DNA of 64,000 nt from Auanema rhodensis (GCA_964057225.1 OZ059895.1:2480001-2544000); one strand, 5' to 3'; shown: positions 10,882 to 26,800, counted from the stretch's first letter. The notes: a model not told the origin generated them from the letters alone. Translations and numbers: made by a program.

Positions 10882-13800
10882 GATGCGGATTTTTAAGCTG
10901 CGTCGATCTGTGTTATCAGATTTGCGCTAGCTTAAAAATGCACCGAGATATCAACTGATATAAGTTCACACTTATATCCTCGATTTTCACCCTGAAGAAT
11001 TAATTTTTTCGTTGAATAGCATTGTCCATCGTCTTTGCCTTGAAAAAAGGAATCTAAAAACATCTACTTTTTGCTAAATTATTCTGAAATTTTTCGAAAA
11101 AATTTTTGTCAAAATGTTTTTGGAAGCAATGTTGAGTGTACATGGAAACTCAACATACACTAATGCATCATTTTTCAAACGATCATAACTAATTTTTGTA
11201 TCAAGCGTTTCTTAATGTAGTATAGTGCATTCGATGCGGATTTTTAAGCTGCGTCGATCTGTGTTATCAGATTTGCGCTAGCTTAAAAATGCACCGAGAT
11301 ATCAACTGATATAAGTTCACACTTATATCCTCGATTTTCACCCTGAAGAATTAATTTTTTCGTTGAATAACATTGTCCATCGTCTTTGCCTTGAAAAATG
11401 GAATCTAAAAACATCTACTTTTTGCTAAATTATTTTGAAATTTTTCGAAAAAATTTTTGTCAAAATGTTTTTGGAAGCAATGTTGAGTGTACATGGAAAC
11501 TCAACATACACTAATGCATCATTTTTCAAACAATCATAACCAATTTGTGTATTAAGCGTTTCTCAATGTAGTATAGTGTATTCGATGCGGATTTTTAAGC
11601 TGCGTCGATCTGTGTTATCAGATTTGCGCTAGCTTGAAAATGCACCGAGATATCAACTGATATAAGTTCACACTTATATCCTCGATTTTCACCCTGAAGA
11701 ATTAATTTTTTCGTTGAATAACATTGTCTATCGTCTTTGCCTTGAAAAATGGAATCTAAAAACATCTACTTTTTGCTAAATTATTTTGAAATTTTTCGAA
11801 AAAATTTTTGTCAAAATGTTTTTGGAAGCAATGTTGAGTGTACATGGAAACTCAACATACACTAATGCATCATTTTTCAAACGATCATAACTAATTTTTG
11901 TATCAAGCGTTTCTCAATGTAGTATAGTGCATTCGATGCAGATTTTTAAGCTGCGTCGATCTGTGTTATCAGATTTGCGCTAGCTTAAAAATGCACCGAG
12001 ATATCAACTGATATAAGTTCACACTTATATCCTCGATTTTCACCCTGAAGAATTAATTTTTTCGTTGAATAGCATTGTCCATCGTCTTTGCCTTGAAAAA
12101 AGGAATCTAAAAACATCTACTTTTTGCTAAATTATTCTGAAATTTTTCGAAAAAATTTTTGTCAAAATGTTTTTGGAAGCAATGTTGAGTGTACATGGAA
12201 ACTCAACATACACTAATGCATCATTTTTCAAACGATCATAACTAATTTTTGTATCAAGCGTTTCTTAATGTAGTATAGTGCATTCGATGCGGATTTTTAA
12301 GCTGCGTCGATCTGTGTTATCAGATTTGCGCTAGCTTAAAAATGCACCGAGATATCAACTGATATAAGTTCACACTTATATCCTCGATTTTCACCCTGAA
12401 GAATTAATTTTTTCGTTGAATAACATTGTCCATCGTCTTTGCCTTGAAAAATGGAATCTAAAAACATCTACTTTTTGCTAAATTATTTTGAAATTTTTCG
12501 AAAAAATTTTTGTCAAAATGTTTTTGGAAGCAATGTTGAGTGTACATGGTAACTCAACATACACTAATGCATCATTTTTCAAACAATCATAACCAATTTG
12601 TGTATTAAGCGTTTCTCAATGTAGTATAGTGCATTCGATGCGAATTTTTAAGCTGCGTCGATCTGTGTTATCAGATTTGCGCTAGCTTAAAAATGCACCG
12701 AGATATCAACTGATATAAGTTCACACTTATATCCTCGATTTTCACCCTGAAGAATTAATTTTTTCGTTGAATAACATTGTCCATCGTCTTTGCCTTGAAA
12801 AAAGGAATCTAAAAACATCTACTTTTTGCTAAATTATTCTGAAATTTTTCGAAAAAATTTTTGTCAAAATGTTTTTGGAAGCAATGTTGAGTGTACATGG
12901 AAACTCAACATACACTAATGCATCATTTTTCAAACGATCATAACTAATTTTTGTATCAAGCGTTTCTTAATGTAGTATAGTGCATTCGATGCGGATTTTT
13001 AAGCTGCGTCGATCTGTGTTATCAGATTTGCGCTAGCTTAAAAATGCACCGAGATATCAACTGATATAAGTTCACACTTATATCCTCGATTTTCACCCTG
13101 AAGAATTAATTTTTTCGTTGAATAACATTGTCCATCGTCTTTGCCTTGAAAAATGGAATCTAAAAACATCTACTTTTTGCTAAATTATTTTGAAATTTTT
13201 CGAAAAAATTTTTGTCAAAATGTTTTTGGAAGCAATGTTGAGTGTACATGGTAACTCAACATACACTAATGCATCATTTTTCAAACAATCATAACCAATT
13301 TGTGTATTAAGCGTTTCTCAATGTAGTATAGTGTATTCGATGCGGATTTTTAAGCTGCGTCGATCTGTGTTATCAGATTTGCGCTAGCTTGAAAATGCAC
13401 CGAGATATCAACTGATATAAGTTCACACTTATATCCTCGATTTTCACCCTGAAGAATTAATTTTTTCGTTGAATAACATTGTCTATCGTCTTTGCCTTGA
13501 AAAATGGAATCTAAAAACATCTACTTTTTGCTAAATTATTTTGAAATTTTTCGAAAAAATTTTTGTCAAAATGTTTTTGGAAGCAATGTTGAGTGTACAT
13601 GGAAACTCAACATACACTAATGCATCATTTTTCAAACGATCATAACTAATTTTTGTATCAAGCGTTTCTCAATGTAGTATAGTGCATTCGATGCAGATTT
13701 TTAAGCTGCGTCGATCTGTGTTATCAGATTTGCGCTAGCTTAAAAATGCACCGAGATATCAACTGATATAAGTTCACACTTATATCCTCGATTTTCACCC

Positions 13801-15093
13801 TGAAGAATTAATTTTTTCGTTGAATAGCATTGTCCATCGTCTTTGCCTTGAAAAAAGGAATCTAAAAACATCTACTTTTTGCTAAATTATTCTGAAATTT
13901 TTCGAAAAAATTTTTGTCAAAATGTTTTTGGAAGCAATGTTGAGTGTACATGGAAACTCAACATACACTAATGCATCATTTTTCAAACGATCATAACTAA
14001 TTTTTGTATCAAGCGTTTCTTAATGTAGTATAGTGCATTCGATGCGGATTTTTAAGCTGCGTCGATCTGTGTTATCAGATTTGCGCTAGCTTAAAAATGC
14101 ACCGAGATATCAACTGATATAAGTTCACACTTATATCCTCGATTTTCACCCTGAAGAATTAATTTTTTCGTTGAATAACATTGTCCATCGTCTTTGCCTT
14201 GAAAAATGGAATCTAAAAACATCTACTTTTTGCTAAATTATTTTGAAATTTTTCGAAAAAATTTTTGTCAAAATGTTTTTGGAAGCAATGTTGAGTGTAC
14301 ATGGTAACTCAACATACACTAATGCATCATTTTTCGAACAATCATAACCAATTTGTGTATTAAGCGTTTCTCAATGTAGTATAGTGTATTCGATGCGGAT
14401 TTTTAAGCTGCGTCGATCTGTGTTATCAGATTTGCGCTAGCTTGAAAATGCACCGAGATATCAACTGATATAAGTTCACACTTATATCCTCGATTTTCAC
14501 CCTGAAGAATTAATTTTTTCGTTGAATAACATTGTCTATCGTCTTTGCCTTGAAAAATGGAATCTAAAAACATCTACTTTTTGCTAAATTATTTTGAAAT
14601 TTTTCGAAAAAATTTTTGTCAAAATGTTTTTGGAAGCAATGTTGAGTGTACATGGAAACTCAACATACACTAATGCATCATTTTTCAAACGATCATAACT
14701 AATTTTTGTATCAAGCGTTTCTCAATGTAGTATAGTGCATTCGATGCAGATTTTTAAGCTGCGTCGATCTGTGTTATCAGATTTGCGCTAGCTTAAAAAT
14801 GCACCGAGATATCAACTGATATAAGTTCACACTTATATCCTCGATTTTCACCCTGAAGAATTAATTTTTTCGTTGAATAGCATTGTCCATCGTCTTTGCC
14901 TTGAAAAAAGGAATCTAAAAACATCTACTTTTTGCTAAATTATTCTGAAATTTTTCGAAAAAATTTTTGTCAAAATGTTTTTGGAAGCAATGTTGAGTGT
15001 ACATGGAAACTCAACATACACTAATGCATCATTTTTCAAACGATCATAACTAATTTTTGTATCAAGCGTTTCTTAATGTAGTATAGTGCATTC
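10882..15093 (+). repeat. Zone 2b: 3-monomer higher-order repeat (1053 bp)
   Basis: There are twelve monomers of three subtypes. H has A138G, ATTCTG and C332T, often with G6A. F has T167, CAATCATAACC and often A265T or C347T. G has A53G and C146T. Units: HFG 10882-11934, HF 11935-12636, HFG 12637-13689, HFG 13690-14742 and a lone H at 14743. The HF unit lacks G, another one-monomer loss in register. Confidence 0.88.
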
Positions 15094-18000
15094 GATGCGG
15101 ATTTTTAAGCTGCGTCGATCTGTGTTATCAGATTTGCGCTAGCTTAAAAATGCACCGAGATATCAACTGATATAAGTTCACACTTATATCCTCGATTTTC
15201 ACCCTGAAGAATTAATTTTTTCGTTGAATAACATTGTCCATTGTCTTTGCCTTGAAAAATGAAATCTAAAAACATCTACTTTTTGCTAAATTATTTTGAA
15301 ATTTTTCGAAAAAATTTTTGTCAAAATGTTTTTGGAAGCAATGTTGAGTGTACATGGAAACTCAACATACACTAATGCATCATTTTTCAAACGATCATAA
15401 CTAATTTTTGTATCAAACGTTTCTCAATGTAGTATAGTGCATTCGATGCGGATTTTTAAGCTGCGTCGATCTGTGTTATCAGATTTGCGCTAGCTTGAAA
15501 ATGCACCGAGATATCAACTGATATAAGTTCACACTTATATCCTCGATTTTCACCCTGAAGAATTAATTTTTTCGTTGAATAACATTGTCCATTGTCTTTG
15601 CCTTGAAAAATGAAATCTAAAAACATCTACTTTTTGCTAAATTATTTTGAAATTTTTCGAAAAAATTTTTGTCAAAATGTTTTTGGAAGCAATGTTGAGT
15701 GTACATGGAAACTCAACATACACTAATGCATCATTTTTCAAACGATCATAACTAATTTTTGTATCAAGCGTTTCTCAATGTAGTATAGTGCATTCGATGC
15801 GGATTTTTAAGCTGCGTCGATCTGTGTTATCAGATTTGCGCTAGCTTGAAAATGCACCGAGATATCAACTGATATAAGTTCACACTTATATCCTCGATTT
15901 TCACCCTGAAGAATTAATTTTTTCGTTGAATAACATTGTCTATCGTCTTTGCCTTGAAAAATGGAATCTAAAAACATCTACTTTTTGCTAAATTATTTTG
16001 AAATTTTTCGAAAAAATTTTTGTCAAAATGTTTTTGGAAGCAATGTTGAGTGTACATGGAAACTCAACATACACTAATGCATCATTTTTCAAACGATCAT
16101 AACTAATTTTTGTATCAAGCGTTTCTCAATGTAGTATAGTGCATTCGATGCGGATTTTTAAGCTGCGTCGATCTGTGTTATCAGATTTGCGCTAGCTTGA
16201 AAATGCACCGAGATATCAACTGATATAAGTTCACACTTATAACCTCGATTTTCACCCTGAAGAATTAATTTTTTCGTTGAATAGCATTGTCCATCGTCTT
16301 TGCCTTGAAAAAAGGAATCTAAAAACATCTACTTTTTGCTAAATTATTCTGAAATTTTTCGAAAAAATTTTTGTCAAAATGTTTTTGGAAGCAATGTTGA
16401 GTGTACATGGAAACTCAACATACACTAATGCATCATTTTTCAAACGATCATAACTAATTTTTGTATCAAGCGTTTCTTAATGTAGTATAGTGCATTCGAT
16501 GCGGATTTTTAAGCTGCGTCGATCTGTGTTATCAGATTTGCGCTAGCTTAAAAATGCACCGAGATATCAACTGATATAAGTTCACACTTATATCCTCGAT
16601 TTTCACCCTGAAGAATTAATTTTTTCGTTGAATAACATTGTCCATTGTCTTTGCCTTGAAAAATGAAATCTAAAAACATCTACTTTTTGCTAAATTATTT
16701 TGAAATTTTTCGAAAAAATTTTTGTCAAAATGTTTTTGGAAGCAATGTTGAGTGTACATGGAAACTCAACATACACTAATGCATCATTTTTCAAACGATC
16801 ATAACTAATTTTTGTATCAAACGTTTCTCAATGTAGTATAGTGCATTCGATGCGGATTTTTAAGCTGCGTCGATCTGTGTTATCAGATTTGCGCTAGCTT
16901 GAAAATGCACCGAGATATCAACTGATATAAGTTCACACTTATATCCTCGATTTTCACCCTGAAGAATTAATTTTTTCGTTGAATAACATTGTCCATTGTC
17001 TTTGCCTTGAAAAATGAAATCTAAAAACATCTACTTTTTGCTAAATTATTTTGAAATTTTTCGAAAAAATTTTTGTCAAAATGTTTTTGGAAGCAATGTT
17101 GAGTGTACATGGAAACTCAACATACACTAATGCATCATTTTTCAAACAATCATAACCAATTTGTGTATTAAGCGTTTCTCAATGTAGTATAGTGCATTCG
17201 ATGCGGATTTTTAAGCTGCGTCGATCTGTGTTATCAGATTTGCGCTAGCTTGAAAATGCACCGAGATATCAACTGATATAAGTTCACACTTATATCCTCG
17301 ATTTTCACCCTGAAGAATTAATTTTTTCGTTGAATAACATTGTCTATCGTCTTTGCCTTGAAAAATGGAATCTAAAAACATCTACTTTTTGCTAAATTAT
17401 TTTGAAATTTTTCGAAAAAATTTTTGTCAAAATGTTTTTGGAAGCAATGTTGAGTGTACATGGAAACTCAACATACACTAATGCATCATTTTTCAAACGA
17501 TCATAACTAATTTTTGTATCAAGCGTTTCTCAATGTAGTATAGTGCATTCGATGCAGATTTTTAAGCTGCGTCGATCTGTGTTATCAGATTTGCGCTAGC
17601 TTAAAAATGCACCGAGATATCAACTGATATAAGTTCACACTTATATCCTCGATTTTCACCCTGAAGAATTAATTTTTTCGTTGAATAGCATTGTCCATCG
17701 TCTTTGCCTTGAAAAAAGGAATCTAAAAACATCTACTTTTTGCTAAATTATTCTGAAATTTTTCGAAAAAATTTTTGTCAAAATGTTTTTGGAAGCAATG
17801 TTGAGTGTACATGGAAACTCAACATACACTAATGCATCATTTTTCAAACGATCATAACTAATTTTTGTATCAAGCGTTTCTTAATGTAGTATAGTGCATT
17901 CGATGCGGATTTTTAAGCTGCGTCGATCTGTGTTATCAGATTTGCGCTAGCTTAAAAATGCACCGAGATATCAACTGATATAAGTTCACACTTATATCCT

Positions 18001-21000
18001 CGATTTTCACCCTGAAGAATTAATTTTTTCGTTGAATAACATTGTCCATTGTCTTTGCCTTGAAAAATGAAATCTAAAAACATCTACTTTTTGCTAAATT
18101 ATTTTGAAATTTTTCGAAAAAATTTTTGTCAAAATGTTTTTGGAAGCAATGTTGAGTGTACATGGAAACTCAACATACACTAATGCATCATTTTTCAAAC
18201 GATCATAACTAATTTTTGTATCAAACGTTTCTCAATGTAGTATAGTGCATTCGATGCGGATTTTTAAGCTGCGTCGATCTGTGTTATCAGATTTGCGCTA
18301 GCTTGAAAATGCACCGAGATATCAACTGATATAAGTTCACACTTATATCCTCGATTTTCACCCTGAAGAATTAATTTTTTCGTTGAATAACATTGTCCAT
18401 TGTCTTTGCCTTGAAAAATGAAATCTAAAAACATCTACTTTTTGCTAAATTATTTTGAAATTTTTCGAAAAAATTTTTGTCAAAATGTTTTTGGAAGCAA
18501 TGTTGAGTGTACATGGAAACTCAACATACACTAATGCATCATTTTTCAAACAATCATAACCAATTTGTGTATTAAGCGTTTCTCAATGTAGTATAGTGCA
18601 TTCGATGCGGATTTTTAAGCTGCGTCGATCTGTGTTATCAGATTTGCGCTAGCTTGAAAATGCACCGAGATATCAACTGATATAAGTTCACACTTATATC
18701 CTCGATTTTCACCCTGAAGAATTAATTTTTTCGTTGAATAACATTGTCTATCGTCTTTGCCTTGAAAAATGGAATCTAAAAACATCTACTTTTTGCTAAA
18801 TTATTTTGAAATTTTTCGAAAAAATTTTTGTCAAAATGTTTTTGGAAGCAATGTTGAGTGTACATGGAAACTCAACATACACTAATGCATCATTTTTCAA
18901 ACGATCATAACTAATTTTTGTATCAAGCGTTTCTCAATGTAGTATAGTGCATTCGATGCAGATTTTTAAGCTGCGTCGATCTGTGTTATCAGATTTGCGC
19001 TAGCTTAAAAATGCACCGAGATATCAACTGATATAAGTTCACACTTATATCCTCGATTTTCACCCTGAAGAATTAATTTTTTCGTTGAATAGCATTGTCC
19101 ATCGTCTTTGCCTTGAAAAAAGGAATCTAAAAACATCTACTTTTTGCTAAATTATTCTGAAATTTTTCGAAAAAATTTTTGTCAAAATGTTTTTGGAAGC
19201 AATGTTGAGTGTACATGGAAACTCAACATACACTAATGCATCATTTTTCAAACGATCATAACTAATTTTTGTATCAAGCGTTTCTTAATGTAGTATAGTG
19301 CATTCGATGCGGATTTTTAAGCTGCGTCGATCTGTGTTATCAGATTTGCGCTAGCTTAAAAATGCACCGAGATATCAACTGATATAAGTTCACACTTATA
19401 TCCTTGATTTTCACCCTGAAGAATTAATTTTTTCGTTGAATAACATTGTCCATTGTCTTTGCCTTGAAAAATGAAATCTAAAAACATCTACTTTTTGCTA
19501 AATTATTTTGAAATTTTTCGAAAAAATTTTTGTCAAAATGTTTTTGGAAGCAATGTTGAGTGTACATGGAAACTCAACATACACTAATGCATCATTTTTC
19601 AAACGATCATAACTAATTTTTGTATCAAACGTTTCTCAATGTAGTATAGTGCATTCGATGCGGATTTTTAAGCTGCGTCGATCTGTGTTATCAGATTTGC
19701 GCTAGCTTAAAAATGCACCGAGATATCAACTGATATAAGTTCACACTTATATCCTCGATTTTCACCCTGAAGAATTAATTTTTTCGTTGAATAGCATTGT
19801 CCATCGTCTTTGCCTTGAAAAAAGGAATCTAAAAACATCTACTTTTTGCTAAATTATTCTGAAATTTTTCGAAAAAATTTTTGTCAAAATGTTTTTGGAA
19901 GCAATGTTGAGTGTACATGGAAACTCAACATACACTAATGCATCATTTTTCAAACGATCATAACTAATTTTTGTATCAAGCGTTTCTCAATGTAGTATAG
20001 TGCATTCGATGCAGATTTTTAAGCTGCGTCGATCTGTGTTATCAGATTTGCGCTAGCTTAAAAATGCACCGAGATATCAACTGATATAAGTTCACACTTA
20101 TATCCTCGATTTTCACCCTGAAGAATTAATTTTTTCGTTGAATAACATTGTCCATTGTCTTTGCCTTGAAAAATGAAATCTAAAAACATCTACTTTTTGC
20201 TAAATTATTTTGAAATTTTTTGAAAAAATTTTTGTCAAAATGTTTTTGGAAGCAATGTTGAGTGTACATGGAAACTCAACATACACTAATGCATCATTTT
20301 TCAAACGATCATAACTAATTTTTGTATCAAACGTTTCTCAATGTAGTATAGTGCATTCGATGCGGATTTTTAAGCTGCGTCGATCTGTGTTATCAGATTT
20401 GCGCTAGCTTGAAAATGCACCGAGATATCAACTGATATAAGTTCACACTTATATCCTCGATTTTCACCCTGAAGAATTAATTTTTTCGTTGAATAACATT
20501 GTCCATTGTCTTTGCCTTGAAAAATGAAATCTAAAAACATCTACTTTTTGCTAAATTATTTTGAAATTTTTCGAAAAAATTTTTGTCAAAATGTTTTTGG
20601 AAGCAATGTTGAGTGTACATGGAAACTCAACATACACTAATGCATCATTTTTCAAACAATCATAACCAATTTGTGTATTAAGCGTTTCTCAATGTAGTAT
20701 AGTGCATTCGATGCGGATTTTTAAGCTGCGTCGATCTGTGTTATCAGATTTGCGCTAGCTTGAAAATGCACCGAGATATCAACTGATATAAGTTCACACT
20801 TATATCCTCGATTTTCACCCTGAAGAATTAATTTTTTCGTTGAATAACATTGTCCATTGTCTTTGCCTTGAAAAATGAAATCTAAAAACATCTACTTTTT
20901 GCTAAATTATTTTGAAATTTTTCGAAAAAATTTTTGTCAAAATGTTTTTGGAAGCAATGTTGAGTGTACATGGAAACTCAACATACACTAATGCATCATT

Positions 21001-23868
21001 TTTCAAACAATCATAACCAATTTGTGTATTAAGCGTTTCTCAATGTAGTATAGTGCATTCGATGCGGATTTTTAAGCTGCGTCGATCTGTGTTATCAGAT
21101 TTGCGCTAGCTTGAAAATGCACCGAGATATCAACTGATATAAGTTCACACTTATATCCTCGATTTTCACCCTGAAGAATTAATTTTTTCGTTGAATAACA
21201 TTGTCTATCGTCTTTGCCTTGAAAAATGGAATCTAAAAACATCTACTTTTTGCTAAATTATTTTGAAATTTTTCGAAAAAATTTTTGTCAAAATGTTTTT
21301 GGAAGCAATGTTGAGTGTACATGGAAACTCAACATACACTAATGCATCATTTTTCAAACGATCATAACTAATTTTTGTATCAAGCGTTTCTCAATGTAGT
21401 ATAGTGCATTCGATGCAGATTTTTAAGCTGCGTCGATCTGTGTTATCAGATTTGCGCTAGCTTAAAAATGCACCGAGATATCAACTGATATAAGTTCACA
21501 CTTATATCCTCGATTTTCACCCTGAAGAATTAATTTTTTCGTTGAATAGCATTGTCCATCGTCTTTGCCTTGAAAAAAGGAATCTAAAAACATCTACTTT
21601 TTGCTAAATTATTCTGAAATTTTTCGAAAAAATTTTTGTCAAAATGTTTTTGGAAGCAATGTTGAGTGTACATGGAAACTCAACATACACTAATGCATCA
21701 TTTTTCAAACGATCATAACTAATTTTTGTATCAAGCGTTTCTTAATGTAGTATAGTGCATTCGATGCGGATTTTTAAGCTGCGTCGATCTGTGTTATCAG
21801 ATTTGCGCTAGCTTAAAAATGCACCGAGATATCAACTGATATAAGTTCACACTTATATCCTCGATTTTCACCCTGAAGAATTAATTTTTTCGTTGAATAA
21901 CATTGTCCATTGTCTTTGCCTTGAAAAATGAAATCTAAAAACATCTACTTTTTGCTAAATTATTTTGAAATTTTTCGAAAAAATTTTTGTCAAAATGTTT
22001 TTGGAAGCAATGTTGAGTGTACATGGAAACTCAACATACACTAATGCATCATTTTTCAAACGATCATAACTAATTTTTGTATCAAACGTTTCTCAATGTA
22101 GTATAGTGCATTCGATGCGGATTTTTAAGCTGCGTCGATCTGTGTTATCAGATTTGCGCTAGCTTAAAAATGCACCGAGATATCAACTGATATAAGTTCA
22201 CACTTATATCCTCGATTTTCACCCTGAAGAATTAATTTTTTCGTTGAATAGCATTGTCCATCGTCTTTGCCTTGAAAAAAGGAATCTAAAAACATCTACT
22301 TTTTGCTAAATTATTCTGAAATTTTTCGAAAAAATTTTTGTCAAAATGTTTTTGGAAGCAATGTTGAGTGTACATGGAAACTCAACATACACTAATGCAT
22401 CATTTTTCAAACGATCATAACTAATTTTTGTATCAAGCGTTTCTTAATGTAGTATAGTGCATTCGATGCGGATTTTTAAGCTGCGTCGATCTGTGTTATC
22501 AGATTTGCGCTAGCTTAAAAATGCACCGAGATATCAACTGATATAAGTTCACACTTATATCCTCGATTTTCACCCTGAAGAATTAATTTTTTCGTTGAAT
22601 AACATTGTCCATTGTCTTTGCCTTGAAAAATGAAATCTAAAAACATCTACTTTTTGCTAAATTATTTTGAAATTTTTCGAAAAAATTTTTGTCAAAATGT
22701 TTTTGGAAGCAATGTTGAGTGTACATGGAAACTCAACATACACTAATGCATCATTTTTCAAACGATCATAACTAATTTTTGTATCAAACGTTTCTCAATG
22801 TAGTATAGTGCATTCGATGCGGATTTTTAAGCTGCGTCGATCTGTGTTATCAGATTTGCGCTAGCTTAAAAATGCACCGAGATATCAACTGATATAAGTT
22901 CACACTTATATCCTCGATTTTCACCCTGAAGAATTAATTTTTTCGTTGAATAGCATTGTCCATCGTCTTTGCCTTGAAAAAAGGAATCTAAAAACATCTA
23001 CTTTTTGCTAAATTATTCTGAAATTTTTCGAAAAAATTTTTGTCAAAATGTTTTTGGAAGCAATGTTGAGTGTACATGGAAACTCAACATACACTAATGC
23101 ATCATTTTTCAAACGATCATAACTAATTTTTGTATCAAGCGTTTCTTAATGTAGTATAGTGCATTCGATGCGGATTTTTAAGCTGCGTCGATCTGTGTTA
23201 TCAGATTTGCGCTAGCTTAAAAATGCACCGAGATATCAACTGATATAAGTTCACACTTATATCCTCGATTTTCACCCTGAAGAATTAATTTTTTCGTTGA
23301 ATAACATTGTCCATTGTCTTTGCCTTGGAAAATGAAATCTAAAAACATCTACTTTTTGCTAAATTATTTTGAAATTTTTCGAAAAAATTTTTGTCAAAAT
23401 GTTTTTGGAAGCAATGTTGAGTGTACATGGAAACTCAACATACACTAATGCATCATTTTTCAAACGATCATAACTAATTTTTGTATCAAACGTTTCTGAA
23501 TGTAGTATAGTGCATTCGATGCGAATTTTTAAGCTGCGTCGATCTGTGTTATCAGATTTGCGCTAGCTTAAAAATGCACCGAGATATCAACTGATATAAG
23601 TTCACACTTATATCCTCGATTTTCACCCTGAAGAATTAATTTTTTCGTTGAATAACATTGTCCATTGTCTTTGCCTTGAAAAATGAAATCTAAAAACATC
23701 TACTTTTTGCTAAATTATTTTGAAATTTTTCGAAAAAATTTTTGTCAAAATGTTTTTGGAAGCAATGTTGAGTGTACATGGAAACTCAACATACACTAAT
23801 GCATCATTTTTCAAACGATCATAACTAATTTTTGTATCAAACGTTTCTCAATGTAGTATAGTGCATTC
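15094..23868 (+). repeat. Zone 2c: 4-monomer higher-order repeat E-F-G-H (1404 bp)
   Basis: There are 25 monomers. E has C149T, G169A and A324; F has A53G, C149T and usually CAATCATAACC; G and H are as in zone 2b. Units: 15094-16497, 16498-17901 and 17902-19305 (EFGH; the last two look identical), then a short E plus H-like pair 19306-20007, EFFGH 20008-21762, EH 21763-22464, EH 22465-23166, and E-type copies at 23167 and 23518. The zone 2b trimer differs mainly by lacking E, so E was gained or lost between them. The copy at 20008 joins an H-type start (G6A) to an E-type body, and so looks recombinant. Confidence 0.88.
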
Positions 23869-26800
23869 GATGCGGATTTTTAAGCTGCGTCGATCTGTGT
23901 TATCAGATTTGCGCTAGCTTAAAAATGCACCGAGATATCAACTGATATAAGTTCACACTTATATCCTCGATTTTCACCCTGAAGAATTAATTTTTTCGTT
24001 GAATAACATTGTCCATCGTCTTTGCCTTGAAAAAAGGAATCTAAAAACATCTACTTTTTGCTAAATTATTTTGAAATTTTTGGAAAAAATTTTTGCCAAA
24101 ATGTTTTTGGAAGCAATGTTGAGTGTACATGGAAACTCAACATACACTAATGCATCATTTTTCAAACGATCATAACTAATTTTTGTATTAAGCGTTTCTC
24201 AATGTAGTATAGTGCATTCGATGCGAATTTTTAAGCTGCGTCGATCTGTGTTATCAGATTTGCGCTAGCTTAAAAATGCACCGAGATATCAACTGATATA
24301 AGTTCACACTTATATCCTCGATTTTCACCCTGAAGAATTAATTTTTTCGTTGAATAACATTGTCCATCGTCTTTGCCTTGAAAAAAGGAATCTAAAAACA
24401 TCTACTTTTTGCTAAATTATTTTGAAATTTTTGGAAAAAATTTTTGCCAAAATGTTTTTGGAAGCAATGTTGAGTGTACATGGAAACTCAACATACACTA
24501 ATGCATCATTTTTCAAACGATCATAACTAATTTTTGTATTAAGCGTTTCTCAATGTAGTATAGTGCATTCGATGCGGATTTTTAAGCTGCGTCGATCTGT
24601 GTTATCAGATTTGCGCTAGCTTAAAAATGCACCGAGATATCAACTGATATAAGTTCACACTTATATCCTCGATTTTCACCCTGAAGAATTAATTTTTTCG
24701 TTGAATAGCATTGTCCATCGTCTTTGCCTTGAAAAAAGGAATCTAAAAACATCTACTTTTTGCTAAATTATTTTGAAATTTTTGGAAAAAATTTTTGCCA
24801 AAATGTTTTTGGAAGCAATGTTGAGTGTACATGGAAACTCAACATACACTAATGCATCATTTTTCAAACGATCATAACTAATTTTTGTATTAAGCGTTTC
24901 TCAATGTAGTATAGTGCATTCGATGCGAATTTTTAAGCTGCGTCGATCTGTGTTATCAGATTTGCGCTAGCTTAAAAATGCACCGAGATATCAACTGATA
25001 TAAGTTCACACTTATATCCTCGATTTTCACCCTGAAGAATTAATTTTTTCGTTGAATAACATTGTCCATCGTCTTTGCCTTGAAAAAAGGAATCTAAAAA
25101 CATCTACTTTTTGCTAAATTATTTTGAAATTTTTGGAAAAAATTTTTGTCAAAATGTTTTTGGAAGCAATGTTGAGTGTACATGGAAACTCAACATACAC
25201 TAATGCATCATTTTTCAAACGATCATAACTAATTTTTGTATCAAGCGTTTCTCAATGTAGTATAGTGCATTCGATGCGGATTTTTAAGCTGCGTCGATCT
25301 GTGTTATCAGATTTGCGCTAGCTTAAAAATGCACCGAGATATCAACTGATATAAGTTCACACTTATATCCTCGATTTTCACCCTGAAGAATTAATTTTTT
25401 CGTTGAATAACATTGTCCATCGTCTTTGCCTTGAAAAAAGGAATCTAAAAACATCTACTTTTTGCTAAATTATTTTGAAATTTTTGGAAAAAATTTTTGC
25501 CAAAATGTTTTTGGAAGCAATGTTGAGTGTACATGGAAACTCAACATACACTAATGCATCATTTTTCAAACGATCATAACTAATTTTTGTATTAAGCGTT
25601 TCTCAATGTAGTATAGTGCATTCGATGCGAATTTTTAAGCTGCGTCGATCTGTGTTATCAGATTTGCGCTAGCTTAAAAATGCACCGAGATATCAACTGA
25701 TATAAGTTCACACTTATATCCTCGATTTTCACCCTGAAGAATTAATTTTTTCGTTGAATAACATTGTCCATCGTCTTTGCCTTGAAAAAAGGAATCTAAA
25801 AACATCTACTTTTTGCTAAATTATTTTGAAATTTTTGGAAAAAATTTTTGTCAAAATGTTTTTGGAAGCAATGTTGAGTGTACATGGAAACTCAACATAC
25901 ACTAATGCATCATTTTTCAAACGATCATAACTAATTTTTGTATTAAGCGTTTCTCAATGTAGTATAGTGCATTCGATGCGGATTTTTAAGCTGCGTCGAT
26001 CTGTGTTATCAGATTTGCGCTAGCTTAAAAATGCACCGAGATATCAACTGATATAAGTTCACACTTATATCCTCGATTTTCACCCTGAAGAATTAATTTT
26101 TTCGTTGAATAGCATTGTCCATCGTCTTTGCCTTGAAAAAAGGAATCTAAAAACATCTACTTTTTGCTAAATTATTTTGAAATTTTTGGAAAAAATTTTT
26201 GCCAAAATGTTTTTGGAAGCAATGTTGAGTGTACATGGAAACTCAACATACACTAATGCATCATTTTTCAAACGATCATAACTAATTTTTGTATTAAGCG
26301 TTTCTCAATGTAGTATAGTGCATTCGATGCGGATTTTTAAGCTGCGTCGATCTGTGTTATCAGATTTGCGCTAGCTTAAAAATGCACCGAGATATCAACT
26401 GATATAAGTTCACACTTATATCCTCGATTTTCACCCTGAAGAATTAATTTTTTCGTTGAATAGCATTGTCCATCGTCTTTGCCTTGAAAAAAGGAATCTA
26501 AAAACATCTACTTTTTGCTAAATTATTTTGAAATTTTTGGAAAAAATTTTTGCCAAAATGTTTTTGGAAGCAATGTTGAGTGTACATGGAAACTCAACAT
26601 ACACTAATGCATCATTTTTCAAACGATCATAACTAATTTTTGTATTAAGCGTTTCTCAATGTAGTATAGTGCATTCGATGCGAATTTTTAAGCTGCGTCG
26701 ATCTGTGTTATCAGATTTGCGCTAGCTTAAAAATGCACCGAGATATCAACTGATATAAGTTCACACTTATATCCTCGATTTTCACCCTGAAGAATTAATT

